Shown one piece after another: positions 43,069-52,672 of a stretch of 64,000 bases of DNA (positions within the stretch are counted from its first letter, which is position 1; each line of letters opens with the position of its first letter). The notes beneath the pieces were generated by a model. That model had not been told where the DNA came from. It searched no databases and saw nothing but the letters and a program-made list of their open reading frames with translations. The position numbers were made by a program, and so were the translations under genes. The stretch is taken from the NCBI RefSeq assembly GCF_011516755.1, contig NZ_WOSY01000003.1:1-64000 (forward strand), written 5' to 3'. This DNA is from Acetobacter conturbans (lineage in GTDB: Bacteria > Pseudomonadota > Alphaproteobacteria > Acetobacterales > Acetobacteraceae).

Positions 43069-43460
43069 GAAAGCCGACTGCTTTAGCGCTCCGTTTACTC
43101 GCTGGATTGCTTGTCTGCGGCGGCCTCATCGGCAGCGCACTCTGGTGGCACCTCAAAGGTGCTCCCAAAAGTTTCGCCCAACATGCCCTCATGCCTCTGA
43201 CGTTTGCTCACAGCGATCATGGAGCTTTTAACTGCGTGATCTGCCATCACAACTACACGGAGCCGAAGCTCGCCTCATGGCCATTTCAGCACTGCATTGA
43301 ATGTCACAAAAAAACGCCTGAGATTACGCCTTTCATAGAGGAGCAATTTCACCATCAATGTGAAAGCTGCCATCTCAGGCTAAAGCAGGAAAAGCGAGCT
43401 ACTGGTCCAGTTCGGGCCTGCCACATCTGCCACACGCGGGAGCCCATCCCACGATTTTAA
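43044..43460 (+). CDS. Membrane-anchored tetraheme c-type cytochrome
   Basis: From ATG 43044 the 138-residue protein has an N-terminal membrane anchor (about 15-35, ALRLLAGLLVCGGLIGSALWW). Four CxxCH sites follow at C64/C67/H68, C84/C87/H88, C106/C109/H110 and C126/C129/H130, with other His residues (H47, H56, H59, H69, H83, H103, H104) available as sixth ligands. The density resembles cytochrome c7/c3-type proteins. It overlaps the upstream b-type gene by 25 bp; ATG 43053 is a second option. Together they look like an inner-membrane electron relay. The redox partner is unknown. Confidence 0.82.
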   Translation: MRVMAAPLRKPTALALRLLAGLLVCGGLIGSALWWHLKGAPKSFAQHALMPLTFAHSDHGAFNCVICHHNYTEPKLASWPFQHCIECHKKTPEITPFIEEQFHHQCESCHLRLKQEKRATGPVRACHICHTREPIPRF

Positions 43461-43620
43461 GGGGACTGCTTCAAAAGCTATCTGCCGAGCAAGAAAGCCT
43501 CTGAAGGCGCGAGGACACCGTGTATTTTGATTACTGAAGCGGAGCGGTCATACGGGGCGTGAACATCGGAGCGCAGAAAACGGGCGCCGGATCGCCAGCA
43601 GAGACCTCGTGAAACAGCAT
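43460..43620 (-). mobile_element. MITE-like element, copy 2 (161 bp, TTA target duplication)
   Basis: A diverged, inverted copy of the element at 24393-24554. Read on the minus strand it starts ATGCTGTTTCAC and matches copy 1 at about three quarters of positions in the first ~95 bases (shared GATCCGGCGC, TTTTCTGC, CGCTTCA). It matches again at the end (AGCTTTTGAA). Length is 161 bp against 162. TTA lies on both sides (43457-43459 and 43621-43623). No coding capacity is conserved. Confidence 0.7.
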
Positions 43621-43649
43621 TTAAAATGATGCCAGTTTGCTCAGCCTGT

Positions 43650-43917
43650 TCGCTGGCAGAATCTGAAGAACTCTCGGCAGCCCTACACCTTTGAGGAAAA
43701 AGGTATTTCCCTGTATTCATAGCGGGGGGTGAAGTCGTGGACAAAGCCTGTCAGATACGACAAACGAGCTATAAACGCCGTAACCTCACCGAAATCATGT
43801 GCACCTGCCTCAGGGACTGGCGACAGATCGCCACACGTTACGACAACTGCCAGCAGTAGTCTTCTTAGCCGCCATCTGCCTCGACGCTATCGTTCTGAGT
43901 CCCGGACCTCTCGGCCA
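43650..43917 (+). pseudogene. Decayed IS5-family transposase fragment (C-terminal part)
   Basis: Shifting between frames rebuilds the usual IS5-family end: FEEKGI (43690), a KPVRYDKR segment (43756), YKRRN...RDWRQIATRYD (43771-43842) and VVFLAAICLDAIVL (43857-43908). The pieces lie in at least two frames and an in-frame TAG interrupts the first. This is a dead remnant, not a functional gene. The N-terminal catalytic part is not present. It lies just upstream (3' side) of the rplQ terminator. Confidence 0.75.
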
Positions 43918-43927
43918 GCAAAAGAGC

Positions 43928-43954
43928 AAAAAAAAACCGGCCCGAAGGCCGGCT
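43928..43954 (-). terminator. Terminator ending the ribosomal superoperon (after rplQ)
   Basis: On the minus strand the hairpin GCCGGCC-TTC-GGGCCGG is followed by a run of nine Ts, about 20 bp after the rplQ stop. A classical intrinsic terminator. Confidence 0.95.
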
Positions 43955-43973
43955 TTCAATCAACCGCGGCAGT

Positions 43974-44402
43974 TCAGGCCGCCAGACCGGTTTCTTCTTC
44001 CGTAGCAACCGGACGCGGACCACTGTCCTTGCCCTTCGCTTCGACATCACGGTCGATCAGTTCGATAACAGCCATATTGGCAGCATCGCCATAACGAACG
44101 CCAGCCTTCAGAACGCGCGTGTAACCGCCCGTGCGAGCCTTGTAGCGATCAGCCACAGCCGAGAACAGCTTGCTGACGATCGTGTCGTCACGCAGCTGTG
44201 CATAAGCCTGACGACGAGCATGCAGATCACCGCGCTTACCGAGCGTGATCAGCTTTTCAACGACCGGGCGCAGTTCTTTCGCCTTGGGCAGGGTCGTCGT
44301 GATCTGCTCATGCTTGATGAGAGCGACGGCCATGTTGCGAAACATCGCCGCACGGTGGGTGGAGGTTACGCCGAGCTTCCGACCGGCAACACCATGACGC
44401 AT
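43974..44402 (-). CDS. rplQ: Ribosomal protein L17
   Basis: The 142-residue protein begins [17 protein letters not shown], the L17 signature, and has the [20 protein letters not shown] helix region. The C-terminus extends about 20 residues beyond the bacterial core ([20 protein letters not shown]), a tail seen in many alphaproteobacteria. It sits at the exit of the large subunit and is the last gene of the operon, after rpoA. Confidence 0.97.
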   Translation of the reverse strand: MRHGVAGRKLGVTSTHRAAMFRNMAVALIKHEQITTTLPKAKELRPVVEKLITLGKRGDLHARRQAYAQLRDDTIVSKLFSAVADRYKARTGGYTRVLKAGVRYGDAANMAVIELIDRDVEAKGKDSGPRPVATEEETGLAA

Positions 44403-44426
44403 TGTTAAGTCTCCTGTTGTCGCGGA

Positions 44427-45446
44427 TCAGAAGGGCTCGTCGAGCCGCTTCGCCAGATCCTCAATATTCTCCGGCGGCCATGCCGGAACATTCATGCCAA
44501 GAGAAAGTCCCATAGTCGTCAGGACTTCCTTGATCTCGTTCAGTGACTTACGACCGAAGTTCGGCGTGCGGAGCATTTCCTGCTCGGTCTTCTGAACCAG
44601 ATCACCGATATAGATGATGTTGTCGTTCTTGAGGCAGTTCGCCGAACGGACAGATAGTTCAAGCTCATCAACCTTGCGAAGCAGGTTGCGGTTGAACGGC
44701 AGGTCGTCCTGCGGCTCGGTCGTGACAACCGGGCGAGGCTCATCAAAGTTGATGAACAACTGAAGCTGATCCTGAAGAATACGCGCAGCAAGAGCCACTG
44801 CATCCTCAGGCGTCACCGCGCCATTCGTTTCGACCGTGAGCAGCAGACGATCATAATCCGTCACCTGCCCGACACGGGTCGGCTCAACCTTGTAGGAGAC
44901 ACGCTTCACCGGCGAATAGATCGCATCGATAGGGATCAGCCCGATCGGCGCATCTTCCGGACGGTTGGCAGCAGCAGGGACATAACCCTTACCGATGTTC
45001 ACCGTGAACTCCATGCCCAGCTTCTCACCCTCGTCGAGGGTGCAGATCACCAGGTCGGGGTTCATGATCTCAATACCATGACCCGTCTGGATCTGACCGG
45101 CTTTGACTTCACCCGGACCAGTCGCCGTCAACACCATGCGCTTCGGGCCCTCGCCATGCATGCTGAGAGCGAGCTGCTTGATGTTGAGCACGATGTCCGT
45201 CACGTCTTCACGCACACCCGGCACAGCCGAGAATTCATGTAGAACGCCGTCGATCTGGATCGCGGTGATCGCCGCGCCCTGAAGTGAAGAAAGCAGAACG
45301 CGACGCAGAGCGTTGCCAAGCGTCATGCCGAAACCGCGCTCAAGCGGCTCGGCAACGATCGTCGCCACGCGAGACGGAACGGAGCCGGATTCAACTTCCA
45401 GCTTCTCCGGCTTGATCAGGGATTGCCAGTTTTTCTGGAGCACCAA
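44427..45446 (-). CDS. rpoA: RNA polymerase alpha subunit
   Basis: The 339-residue subunit has the N-terminal dimerisation domain and, after a linker, the C-terminal DNA- and activator-binding domain with [16 protein letters not shown] (about 285-300). The frame begins TTG-GTG (LVLQKNWQ read as MVLQKNWQ), so it starts with TTG at 45446 or GTG at 45443; AAAGG lies upstream. A 131-bp spacer with hairpins separates it from rpsK. Confidence 0.97.
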   Translation of the reverse strand: MVLQKNWQSLIKPEKLEVESGSVPSRVATIVAEPLERGFGMTLGNALRRVLLSSLQGAAITAIQIDGVLHEFSAVPGVREDVTDIVLNIKQLALSMHGEGPKRMVLTATGPGEVKAGQIQTGHGIEIMNPDLVICTLDEGEKLGMEFTVNIGKGYVPAAANRPEDAPIGLIPIDAIYSPVKRVSYKVEPTRVGQVTDYDRLLLTVETNGAVTPEDAVALAARILQDQLQLFINFDEPRPVVTTEPQDDLPFNRNLLRKVDELELSVRSANCLKNDNIIYIGDLVQKTEQEMLRTPNFGRKSLNEIKEVLTTMGLSLGMNVPAWPPENIEDLAKRLDEPF

Positions 45447-45577
45447 GGTCTCGGCCTTTCAATAAAAGGGGCCGCAACAAGACGGCGGAAGCCCCGACAT
45501 CAAGCCGGGGCAGCTTCTATAAAAGAATTCCGTCCCGGAGAGGGGCAAACCACTCTCCGATACCGGGAATGCACTCG
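45447..45577 (-). promoter_or_regulatory. Hairpin-rich spacer between rpsK and rpoA
   Basis: In a cluster where genes are usually 2-15 bp apart, this 131-bp spacer stands out. It holds stems GCCCCG/CGGGGC (45491-45511) and TCCC-GGAGAG / CTCTCC-...-GGGA (45533-45568), and GGCCCCTTTTATTGAAAGGCC just before the rpoA start. It may be an attenuator, a processing site or a regulator-binding leader; no known family recognised. Confidence 0.45.
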
Positions 45578-45970
45578 TCAGACGCGACGACGCTTCCGGG
45601 GACGGCAGCCGTTGTGCGGCACCGGGGTCAGATCGCGGATGGAAGCAATCTGGAAACCGACAGCCTGAAGAGCACGGAGTGCGCTCTCACGCCCCGACCC
45701 AGGACCCGAGACCTGAATGTCCAGAGTTTCCATGCCGTGCTCGCGCGCCTTGCGACCAGCATCCTCAGCAGCAACCTGTGCGGCATATGGCGTGGACTTA
45801 CGAGAACCCTTGAACCCCTGAGCACCAGCGGAAGACCATGCAATGGCATTCCCCTGCGCATCAGAGATCGTGATCATGGTATTGTTGAACGTGGAGAGCA
45901 CATGCGCCACGCCCGAGATAATGTTCTTGCGCTCTTTTTTGCGGATACGCGGTGCAGCGGCCTTCGCCAT
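45578..45970 (-). CDS. rpsK: Ribosomal protein S11
   Basis: From ATG 45970 the 130-residue protein carries the S11 core ([20 protein letters not shown]) and the basic C-terminus [16 protein letters not shown]. The frame is open nine codons upstream, but the conserved [12 protein letters not shown] start and AAGG site favour the shorter form. It lines the mRNA channel with S7. The next gene is rpsM upstream. Confidence 0.97.
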   Translation of the reverse strand: MAKAAAPRIRKKERKNIISGVAHVLSTFNNTMITISDAQGNAIAWSSAGAQGFKGSRKSTPYAAQVAAEDAGRKAREHGMETLDIQVSGPGSGRESALRALQAVGFQIASIRDLTPVPHNGCRPRKRRRV

Positions 45971-46081
45971 ATCTGTCGCCTTGTTTTTTACTGTCAAAGC
46001 GGGACAAACCCGCCTGACGCCCGCCGACCGAAGCCGACAGGCACCTGGAATTTTGTATGACCTGCCCGAAGGCGAAGCCGA

Positions 46082-46459
46082 TTAGCGGGTAACTTTCTTC
46101 TTACCCGCAATGGCCACGGCCTTACCTTTACGCGTGCGCGCATTGGTATGGGTACGCTGGCCATGCACTGGCAGGCCGCGACGGTGACGCAGGCCACGGT
46201 AGCAACCAAGGTCCATGAGACGCTTAATGTTCATAGCAACTTCACGACGAAGATCACCTTCGACGCGGTAGTTGTTATCAATAAGCTCACGAAGCTTCAT
46301 GATCTCGTCGTCACTCAACTCGTTAACGCGCCTGGCGTCCGGGAGGTCGAGAGTCTTGCAGATCTGCTGAGCCTTGGTCTGACCGATGCCGTAAATATAC
46401 TGCAGTCCGATCACGACCCGCTTGTTCGTCGGGATATTAACGCCGGCAATACGCGCCAC
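46082..46459 (-). CDS. rpsM: Ribosomal protein S13
   Basis: The 125-residue protein starts with GTG 46459 ([15 protein letters not shown]), with AGGAG eight bases upstream; the longer open frame has no conserved residues. It contains the [12 protein letters not shown] helix-two-turn-helix and the tail [25 protein letters not shown]. It contacts the P-site tRNA. A 140-bp gap to adk, larger than elsewhere in the cluster, may hold a promoter. Confidence 0.96.
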   Translation of the reverse strand: MARIAGVNIPTNKRVVIGLQYIYGIGQTKAQQICKTLDLPDARRVNELSDDEIMKLRELIDNNYRVEGDLRREVAMNIKRLMDLGCYRGLRHRRGLPVHGQRTHTNARTRKGKAVAIAGKKKVTR

Positions 46460-46599
46460 GCTACACACTCCTAGTCCGCCCGGCTTTGCGCGCCCGAGCG
46501 TTGATTCGAATTTATTTGCCGCCTGTCGGCCGTCCACGACCACGCGGTCTAGAGCGCGCGCAATAGACCGAGCAGGCATGAAGAGTCAATCAAAAGAGA

Positions 46600-47268
46600 T
46601 CACTTTTGCGTGATCTTCTCGATTTCCATCATTGTGGAATCAATCTGTTTGCTCACTTCATCGATCGGCGCCATGCCGTCAATAAAGGAGACTGTCACTC
46701 TTTCCTCATAATAAGGAAGCAGTGGCAGGGTTTCCTTGCGATACGCTGCCAGCCGTGACGTTACCGTCTCACGATCGTCGTCAGCACGCCGCACGAAGTC
46801 ATGGGAGCCGCAGAGATCGCATGTCCCGCCCACAGCCGTCGGTTTTGAGACATCATTGTAGCTGGCCCCGCATTTCGCGCAGGAGAAGCGGCCAGCAACA
46901 CGATCAGCCAGAGCGTTCTCGTCAACCTCAAGCATCAGGACGACATCGATTTTGCGTCCTAGACGCTGCAATACGATATCGAGGGCTTCCGCCTGCGCAA
47001 CTGTGCGGGGGAACCCATCCAGAATGAATCCCTTTCCACAGTCAGGCTTCTGGATTCGCGCTTCAAGCATGCTCACGATGATGGAATCCGGCACCAGCTT
47101 GCCTGCGTCCATCAGGGCCTTCGCTTCCTGACCGATCTCGGACCCCGCCTTCACTTCGGCGCGCAGCATGTCACCCGTCGAAATCTGGGTAATGCCGTAA
47201 CGTGTTTCCAGACGCTTTGCCTGGGTTCCCTTTCCCGCACCCGGCGGCCCAAGAAAAATGATGTTCAT
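46600..47268 (-). CDS. adk: Adenylate kinase (zinc-type LID)
   Basis: Interconverts ATP + AMP and 2 ADP. The 222-residue long form has P-loop GPPGAGKGT (7-15), the FPRT motif and a LID domain with four cysteines, C130/C133/C150/C153, which should bind zinc or another metal, unlike the E. coli enzyme. It overlaps the secY stop by 4 bp, the usual secY-adk coupling. Confidence 0.95.
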   Translation of the reverse strand: MNIIFLGPPGAGKGTQAKRLETRYGITQISTGDMLRAEVKAGSEIGQEAKALMDAGKLVPDSIIVSMLEARIQKPDCGKGFILDGFPRTVAQAEALDIVLQRLGRKIDVVLMLEVDENALADRVAGRFSCAKCGASYNDVSKPTAVGGTCDLCGSHDFVRRADDDRETVTSRLAAYRKETLPLLPYYEERVTVSFIDGMAPIDEVSKQIDSTMMEIEKITQK

Positions 47269-48626
47269 TTACGAATGATCCTTCGATTGGAACCACCCTT
47301 GCGACTCCGCTGGATAAGTCCCTGATATTGATGCGCTACCAGGTGCGACTGGATTTGCGTCACTGTATCGATTGTCACCGACACGATGATGATCAGGCTC
47401 GTTCCACCAAAATAGAAAGGTACATTGTACCGGCTAATCAGAATCTGCGGCAGAAGACAGACCGCGACAAGATAAAGAGCCCCGATCGTTGTCAGTTTCG
47501 TGAGGATCGAGTCAAAATACGTCGCCGTCGCAGCTCCGGGCCGAATACCAGGAATGAATCCGTTCTGTTTCCGCAAATTATCCGCAGTTTCCTCCGGATT
47601 GAACGTCACTGCCGCATAAAAGTACGAAAAGAATACGATCATGAGGGCGTAGAACAGCATGTAGAGTGGCTGCCCCTGCCCCAGTGACTGCCCGAGAAAA
47701 GAGAGCCAGCTGGGCATTCCTTTCCCATTCATGAAACCTGCGATGGTCACGGGAATGAGCAACACCGAGGAAGCGAAAATCGGCGGAATGACACCCGCGG
47801 TATTGACCTTCAGCGGCATATGCGTCGCTTCCCCGCCAAAGACCCGATTACCCATCTGCCGCTTCGGATACTGGATAACGACCCGTCGTTGCGCCTGCTC
47901 CATGAAGACGATGAACGTAATGGTCGCTGCAGCAAGGACAAGAAAGATCAGCACAAAGAATGGAGAGAGCGCTCCCGTATATCCCAACTGAAACAGGGTC
48001 GCGAGCGCATGAGGTAGGTTAGCCACGATACCCGCGAAGATGATCAGAGAAATACCATTCCCCACACCTCGCGATGTAATCTGCTCTCCCAGCCACATGA
48101 GGAACATTGTTCCGCCCACAAGCGTGAAGACGCAGGAGACCAAGAAGAACATACCCGGATTGACGACCGCTGAGCCTGAAGATGAACTCATCCGCTCAAG
48201 CCCTACGGCAATCCCGTAAGCCTGGAAGAACGCAATCGCTACCGTCAGATAGCGGGTATACTGATTGAGCTTCTTTCGCCCCTGCTCGCCCTCCTTCTTG
48301 AGAGCTTCCATGGAGGGGATCGCCGTCGACATCAGCTGAATGATGATCGAGGCGGAAATGTAAGGCATGATATTCAGGGCGAAGACGGTCATGCGCCCGA
48401 GCGCACCGCCCGTGAACATGTCGAACATGCCGAGAATGCCACCCTGATGCTGGGCGAGAAGCTGCCCCATCACCTTTGCGTCGATGCCCGGGACAGGAAT
48501 ATAGGTTCCCAGACGATAGACGATCAGGGCACCCAGGGTGAACCAGATCCTCTTCTTGAGCTCCGTCGCCTTGGCAAACGAACCCATATTGAAATTGGCC
48601 GCGAGTTGCTCAGCCGCCGAGGCCAT
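47265..48626 (-). CDS. secY: Preprotein translocase channel subunit SecY
   Basis: The 453-residue polytopic protein has ten membrane helices. Conserved features include MPYISASIIIQLM (TM2 region), GISLIIFAGIVANLP, and the C-terminal RYNVPFYFGGTSLIIIV and DTVTQIQSHLV. SecY makes the channel for exported proteins. It sits between rplO and adk as in the spc operon. Confidence 0.96.
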   Translation of the reverse strand: MASAAEQLAANFNMGSFAKATELKKRIWFTLGALIVYRLGTYIPVPGIDAKVMGQLLAQHQGGILGMFDMFTGGALGRMTVFALNIMPYISASIIIQLMSTAIPSMEALKKEGEQGRKKLNQYTRYLTVAIAFFQAYGIAVGLERMSSSSGSAVVNPGMFFLVSCVFTLVGGTMFLMWLGEQITSRGVGNGISLIIFAGIVANLPHALATLFQLGYTGALSPFFVLIFLVLAAATITFIVFMEQAQRRVVIQYPKRQMGNRVFGGEATHMPLKVNTAGVIPPIFASSVLLIPVTIAGFMNGKGMPSWLSFLGQSLGQGQPLYMLFYALMIVFFSYFYAAVTFNPEETADNLRKQNGFIPGIRPGAATATYFDSILTKLTTIGALYLVAVCLLPQILISRYNVPFYFGGTSLIIIVSVTIDTVTQIQSHLVAHQYQGLIQRSRKGGSNRRIIRK

Positions 48627-48750
48627 ACGCCTGTCCTTTCACAAAAAACAGCGCCACCGCAAAGCGGGGCGCTGTCGTGGCAGACACCAACGCCTGCAAA
48701 CCAACTTATAGGTCACGGACAGAATGATATATTCTGTCCGCTTAACCACA

Positions 48751-49242
48751 TCACGAAGCCGCGGCGATTTCTTCTTTCGAAGCAACCAGTCGCTTCACGG
48801 AGCCGCCAGCCTTCTCGACAGCAGCAACCGCAGAAGCCGACGCGCCCGAAACTTCGAGATTGACCGCACGTGAGATCTCACCGCCAGCCAGAAGACGTAC
48901 ACCAGCATACCTGCCAGAGCCGATCAGTCCCGCCTTACGGAGAGCATCCTCGTTGACGACAACACCAGTCTCAAGCTTACCTTCAGCGAAAGCTTTGTCC
49001 AGAGAACCGAGGTTCACCGGTGCATAAACCTTGCGGAAGATATTCTTGAAGCCACGCTTCGGCATACGGCGATACAGCGGAAGCTGACCACCTTCAAAGC
49101 CATTCAGCGAAACGCCTTCACGCGCTTTCTGACCCTTGACGCCCCTGCCCGAGGTCTTGCCCTTACCAGAGCCAATACCACGACCAAGACGCTTCTTGCG
49201 ATAACGAGAGCCCTCGTTATCACGAAGTTCGTTGAGCCTCAT
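48751..49242 (-). CDS. rplO: Ribosomal protein L15
   Basis: The 163-residue protein has the conserved [22 protein letters not shown]ly/Lys-rich N-terminal extension that threads through 23S rRNA and the [18 protein letters not shown] segment. It is 2 bp from rpmD. The gap to secY (124 bp) is mostly a leader without obvious features. Confidence 0.96.
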   Translation of the reverse strand: MRLNELRDNEGSRYRKKRLGRGIGSGKGKTSGRGVKGQKAREGVSLNGFEGGQLPLYRRMPKRGFKNIFRKVYAPVNLGSLDKAFAEGKLETGVVVNEDALRKAGLIGSGRYAGVRLLAGGEISRAVNLEVSGASASAVAAVEKAGGSVKRLVASKEEIAAAS

Positions 49243-49243
49243 T

Positions 49244-49429
49244 TCAATCCTCCACCTTCACGAGGTGGGCCACCTTGCTCAGCATACCCCGCACAGAGGG
49301 GGTATCCTGCAGCTCACGGGTGCGGCCAATCTTGTTAAGACCCAGACCGATCAGAGTTGCCTGCTGGCCCGGCTTGCGCCCATTACCTGATGCAATCTGC
49401 TTGACACGAACAGTCTTAGCTTCAGACAT
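49244..49429 (-). CDS. rpmD: Ribosomal protein L30
   Basis: From ATG 49429 the 61-residue protein has [26 protein letters not shown] start and the [20 protein letters not shown] segment of L30. Longer in-frame starts run into rpsE and are not conserved. It overlaps rpsE by 8 bp. Confidence 0.95.
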   Translation of the reverse strand: MSEAKTVRVKQIASGNGRKPGQQATLIGLGLNKIGRTRELQDTPSVRGMLSKVAHLVKVED

Positions 49430-50000
49430 CAGCGCCCTCCACAACCTGCTCGCGCTTACCAAGAATGTCAGAGACCTTCTTGCCGCGACGATTAGCCACA
49501 ACACGCGGGCTTGCACACCGTTCCAGCGCCGCGAACGTCGCCTTCACCATGTTGTGCGGATTACGCGTTCCGAGCGACTTGGCAACAACGTCGTTGATAC
49601 CAAGGCTCTCGAAGACAGCGCGCATCGGGCCACCCGCGATAATCCCGGTTCCGGCTTCTGCCGAACGCAGCACCACCTTGCCTGCACCGAAGTGACCAGC
49701 AACATCGTGATGCAGCGTACGACCTTCCTTCATCGGAACACGGATCATGCCGCGCTTCGCTTTTTCAGTAGCCTTACGGATTGCTTCAGGAACTTCACGG
49801 GCTTTGCCCGCACCGTACCCGACGCGACCTTTCTGGTCACCAACAACTACAAGAGCCGCAAAGGCAAAGCGACGACCGCCCTTAACCACCTTCGCAACAC
49901 GGTTGATCGTCACGAGCTTGTCGATCAGATCGTCACCGTCGCGCTCCTGGCGCTGGTCACGATCGCGACCGCGACCGCCCTCTCTAGGTTCACGTGCCAT
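49422..50000 (-). CDS. rpsE: Ribosomal protein S5
   Basis: From ATG 50000 the 192-residue protein has the basic Arg/Asp-rich N-terminus ([19 protein letters not shown]). The S5 double-stranded RNA-binding domain follows ([21 protein letters not shown]) and then the [19 protein letters not shown] second domain. S5 helps decoding accuracy. It is 13 bp from rplR. Confidence 0.96.
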   Translation of the reverse strand: MAREPREGGRGRDRDQRQERDGDDLIDKLVTINRVAKVVKGGRRFAFAALVVVGDQKGRVGYGAGKAREVPEAIRKATEKAKRGMIRVPMKEGRTLHHDVAGHFGAGKVVLRSAEAGTGIIAGGPMRAVFESLGINDVVAKSLGTRNPHNMVKATFAALERCASPRVVANRRGKKVSDILGKREQVVEGADV

Positions 50001-50013
50001 TACGCGACCTCCC

Positions 50014-50376
50014 TCAGAAGGAGAGGCCGCCCTCGCGGGCAGCCTCCGCGAGCGCCTTGACGCGCCCATGATACAGATAGGAGCCGCGGTCGAACACGAC
50101 CTGCGTCACACCTGCGGCAACCGCACGCTCTGCGACCAGCTTGCCGACTGCCGTTGCGGCATCCCGGTTCGCACCTGCCGCACCGGCTGTGCGGAACTCC
50201 TTGTCCAGAGAAGACGCTGCCGCCACCGTAAGGCCGGCTGCATCGTCGATCACCTGGGCGTAGATGTTCTTGCCTGAACGGAACACCGACAGGCGCGGAC
50301 GTCCGCCGGCCTTGCGGCGGAGCTGGAAGCGAAGGCGCTTGCGCCGACGATCCCGCAATTCCTGCTGAGTGCTCAT
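50014..50376 (-). CDS. rplR: Ribosomal protein L18
   Basis: The 120-residue protein has the basic N-terminus ([23 protein letters not shown]) and the 5S rRNA-binding signature [14 protein letters not shown], ending in the conserved [15 protein letters not shown]. It overlaps rplF by one base. Confidence 0.96.
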   Translation of the reverse strand: MSTQQELRDRRRKRLRFQLRRKAGGRPRLSVFRSGKNIYAQVIDDAAGLTVAAASSLDKEFRTAGAAGANRDAATAVGKLVAERAVAAGVTQVVFDRGSYLYHGRVKALAEAAREGGLSF

Positions 50377-50909
50377 TACTTCTTCTTGCCTTCCTTGCGA
50401 CGAATGGTCTCGTTCTCATACCGCACACCCTTGCCCTTATAGGGCTCCGGCTTACGGAAGTTGCGGATATCGAGAGCAACCTGACCAACACGTTGCTTGT
50501 CAATTCCCTCAACAACCACTGCTGTAGGACGCGGCGTCGTGATCTTGATCCCCTGCGGGATCGGATACACCACGTCGTGAGAATAACCGAGATTGAGAAC
50601 CAGATTGGAACCCTGCACAGCGGCACGGAAACCAGTACCCGTAATCTCAAGGGTCTTGGAATAACCCTCGGAAACCCCCTTCACCATGGAAGCGACGAGA
50701 GCACGAGTCGTACCCCACATCATCCTGGCCTGGGTCAGAGATCCGAGCGGTCTTACCGCAACCTTACCATCCTCGACCGTCGTCTCAACGAGCGAAGAAA
50801 GCGGAAGCTGCAACTCTCCGAGTTTTCCTTTGGCTGTCAGAATGCCAGCATTGATGCTGACCGTGACTCCACCCGGAACCTCGACGGGATATTTGCCAAC
50901 GCGCGACAT
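50376..50909 (-). CDS. rplF: Ribosomal protein L6
   Basis: The 177-residue protein has two L6 repeats, each a beta-sheet with a helix, and ends with the conserved [30 protein letters not shown] C-terminal signature. It sits near the sarcin-ricin loop, at the factor-binding site. The gene lies between rpsH and rplR. Confidence 0.97.
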   Translation of the reverse strand: MSRVGKYPVEVPGGVTVSINAGILTAKGKLGELQLPLSSLVETTVEDGKVAVRPLGSLTQARMMWGTTRALVASMVKGVSEGYSKTLEITGTGFRAAVQGSNLVLNLGYSHDVVYPIPQGIKITTPRPTAVVVEGIDKQRVGQVALDIRNFRKPEPYKGKGVRYENETIRRKEGKKK

Positions 50910-50919
50910 TTATCCCTCC

Positions 50920-51318
50920 TCAGAATACACGACAGAGAACTTCGCCACCAACATTGGCGGCGCGAGCCTCTGCGTCAGAAAGAACACCCCGAGGCGTCGA
51001 AAGGATCGACACACCGAGACCGGCATACACACGCGGCAATTCCTTGATTTTGGAATAGACACGACGCCCCGGACGGGAGACGCGGTGGATCTCTTTGATC
51101 ACCGGCTCACCTTCGGAATATTTGAGCTCGATACGGATCTGGGCAATACCTTTACGGACTTCCTCAAGGGAAAAACCACGGATATAGCCTTCACGCTTCA
51201 GAGCCTCAAGAACATTGGCGCGAAGCTTTGAAGCCGGAGCAACACATGCAGCGTGACGAGCGCGCTGCGCATTGCGAATACGGGTGAGCATATCACCCAA
51301 GGGATCAGAAAGTGACAT
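50920..51318 (-). CDS. rpsH: Ribosomal protein S8
   Basis: The 132-residue protein starts MSLSDPLGDMLTRIRNAQ and ends with the S8 signature GLGVSILSTPRGVLSDAEAR. In E. coli S8 represses the spc operon through a leader near rplE; I could not confirm such a structure here. Confidence 0.97.
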   Translation of the reverse strand: MSLSDPLGDMLTRIRNAQRARHAACVAPASKLRANVLEALKREGYIRGFSLEEVRKGIAQIRIELKYSEGEPVIKEIHRVSRPGRRVYSKIKELPRVYAGLGVSILSTPRGVLSDAEARAANVGGEVLCRVF

Positions 51319-51327
51319 TGCCTACCC

Positions 51328-51633
51328 TTACCAGCTAGCCTTGACCAAGCCCGGAATCTGACCATTCGAGGCCAGATCACGCAAAGCAATACGGCACAAC
51401 TCGAACTTGCGGTAATTACCACGAGAACGGCCGGTTATCTTGCAGCGCAGACGGACGCGGACACGCGAGCCATTACGAGGAAGTTCAGCGAGCTTCAGAG
51501 AAGCGTCAAACCGATCTTCCATCGGAAGGGTGCGATCCATCACAATATTCTTGAGAGCCACTCGCTTCGCTTTATCGCGCTTAGCCATATAGGCGCGCTT
51601 AACGTTGCGATTGACGGCGGAAATCTTGGCCAT
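51328..51633 (-). CDS. rpsN: Ribosomal protein S14 (non-zinc form)
   Basis: From ATG 51633 the 101-residue long form lacks the two CxxC pairs of zinc S14. The conserved [19 protein letters not shown] and the end [11 protein letters not shown] are present. It helps assemble the 30S head. Confidence 0.96.
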   Translation of the reverse strand: MAKISAVNRNVKRAYMAKRDKAKRVALKNIVMDRTLPMEDRFDASLKLAELPRNGSRVRVRLRCKITGRSRGNYRKFELCRIALRDLASNGQIPGLVKASW

Positions 51634-51773
51634 GCCTGATTTACCCTCCGGAACCTGCCGGACCATTCCAGCGGTTTTCCAAAACCTTCAACATCCTGAC
51701 TGCATAGAGCTGCTATCAGGACAAACAACCTGCGGCTATCGGACGCCGCAGGGAACGATCACTCTGCTTGAGC

Positions 51774-52340
51774 TCACCCCATAAAGGGAAGGTCAAAAGC
51801 TTTCAATAGTGCTTTTGCCTCGGCATCGGTCTTCGCAGTGGTCACGAAGATAATGTCCATGCCGCGGATATCGTCAACTTTGTCGTATTCGATCTCGGGG
51901 AACATCAGCTGCTCCTTGAGACCAAGCGCAAAGTTGCCGCGTCCGTCAAAGCCCTTGTTCGCCGGCAGTCCACGGAAGTCGCGAATACGCGGCATCGCAA
52001 TGGTCACAAGACGATCAAGAAACTCATACATCCGTGCACGGCGCAGTGTGACCTTACAACCGATGGGCAGACCCTCACGGATCTTGAAGCCTGCGATTGC
52101 CTTCTTCGCCACAGTCTTGACCGGGCGCTGACCGGCAATCAGCATCATCTCATTCAGAGCAGCGTCCAGTTTCTTCTGGTCGCCAGCAGCCTCACCTACG
52201 CCCATATTGAGAACAATCTTCTCAAGGCGAGGAATCTGCATGACATTCTTGTAGCCAAACTGCTCGCGCACTTTGGCAGCCAGTTCCGTCTGATACAGCG
52301 CCTGCAGACGCGGGACGACGCGCGTGTTTTCGGTAACCAT
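51774..52340 (-). CDS. rplE: Ribosomal protein L5
   Basis: The 188-residue protein has the N-terminal [20 protein letters not shown] helix, the 5S rRNA-binding [13 protein letters not shown] strand and [21 protein letters not shown]. It makes contact with 5S rRNA and P-site tRNA. A 140-bp spacer, unusually large for this cluster, separates it from rpsN. Confidence 0.97.
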   Translation of the reverse strand: MVTENTRVVPRLQALYQTELAAKVREQFGYKNVMQIPRLEKIVLNMGVGEAAGDQKKLDAALNEMMLIAGQRPVKTVAKKAIAGFKIREGLPIGCKVTLRRARMYEFLDRLVTIAMPRIRDFRGLPANKGFDGRGNFALGLKEQLMFPEIEYDKVDDIRGMDIIFVTTAKTDAEAKALLKAFDLPFMG

Positions 52341-52351
52341 CAGTCGCCCCC

Positions 52352-52672
52352 TCAGCCTTCGATGACTTCGCCGGTCGCCTTGGCGACACGAACTTTACGA
52401 CCACCCTCAAGAACCCTGAAACCCACTTTCGTCGGCTTCTGGCTCTTGGGATCGATCAATGTAAGATTGGACAGATGCACCGGAGCTTCGCGCTCGATGA
52501 TACCACCTTCCTCACCCATGCGCGTGGCCCGCTTGTGGCGCTTGGCCACCGCAACACCGCGAACAACCGCTTTGTTTTCGGTCGGGAGAACCGTCAGGAC
52601 CTCACCACGAACGCCTTTCGACGCTCCGGTTGTCACAATGACGGTATCACCCTTTTTGATACGGGCAGCCAT
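52352..52672 (-). CDS. rplX: Ribosomal protein L24
   Basis: The 106-residue protein opens with the KOW motif ([22 protein letters not shown]) and has the [17 protein letters not shown] segment. L24 starts 50S assembly. The start codon overlaps the rplN stop by one base. Confidence 0.97.
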   Translation of the reverse strand: MAARIKKGDTVIVTTGASKGVRGEVLTVLPTENKAVVRGVAVAKRHKRATRMGEEGGIIEREAPVHLSNLTLIDPKSQKPTKVGFRVLEGGRKVRVAKATGEVIEG

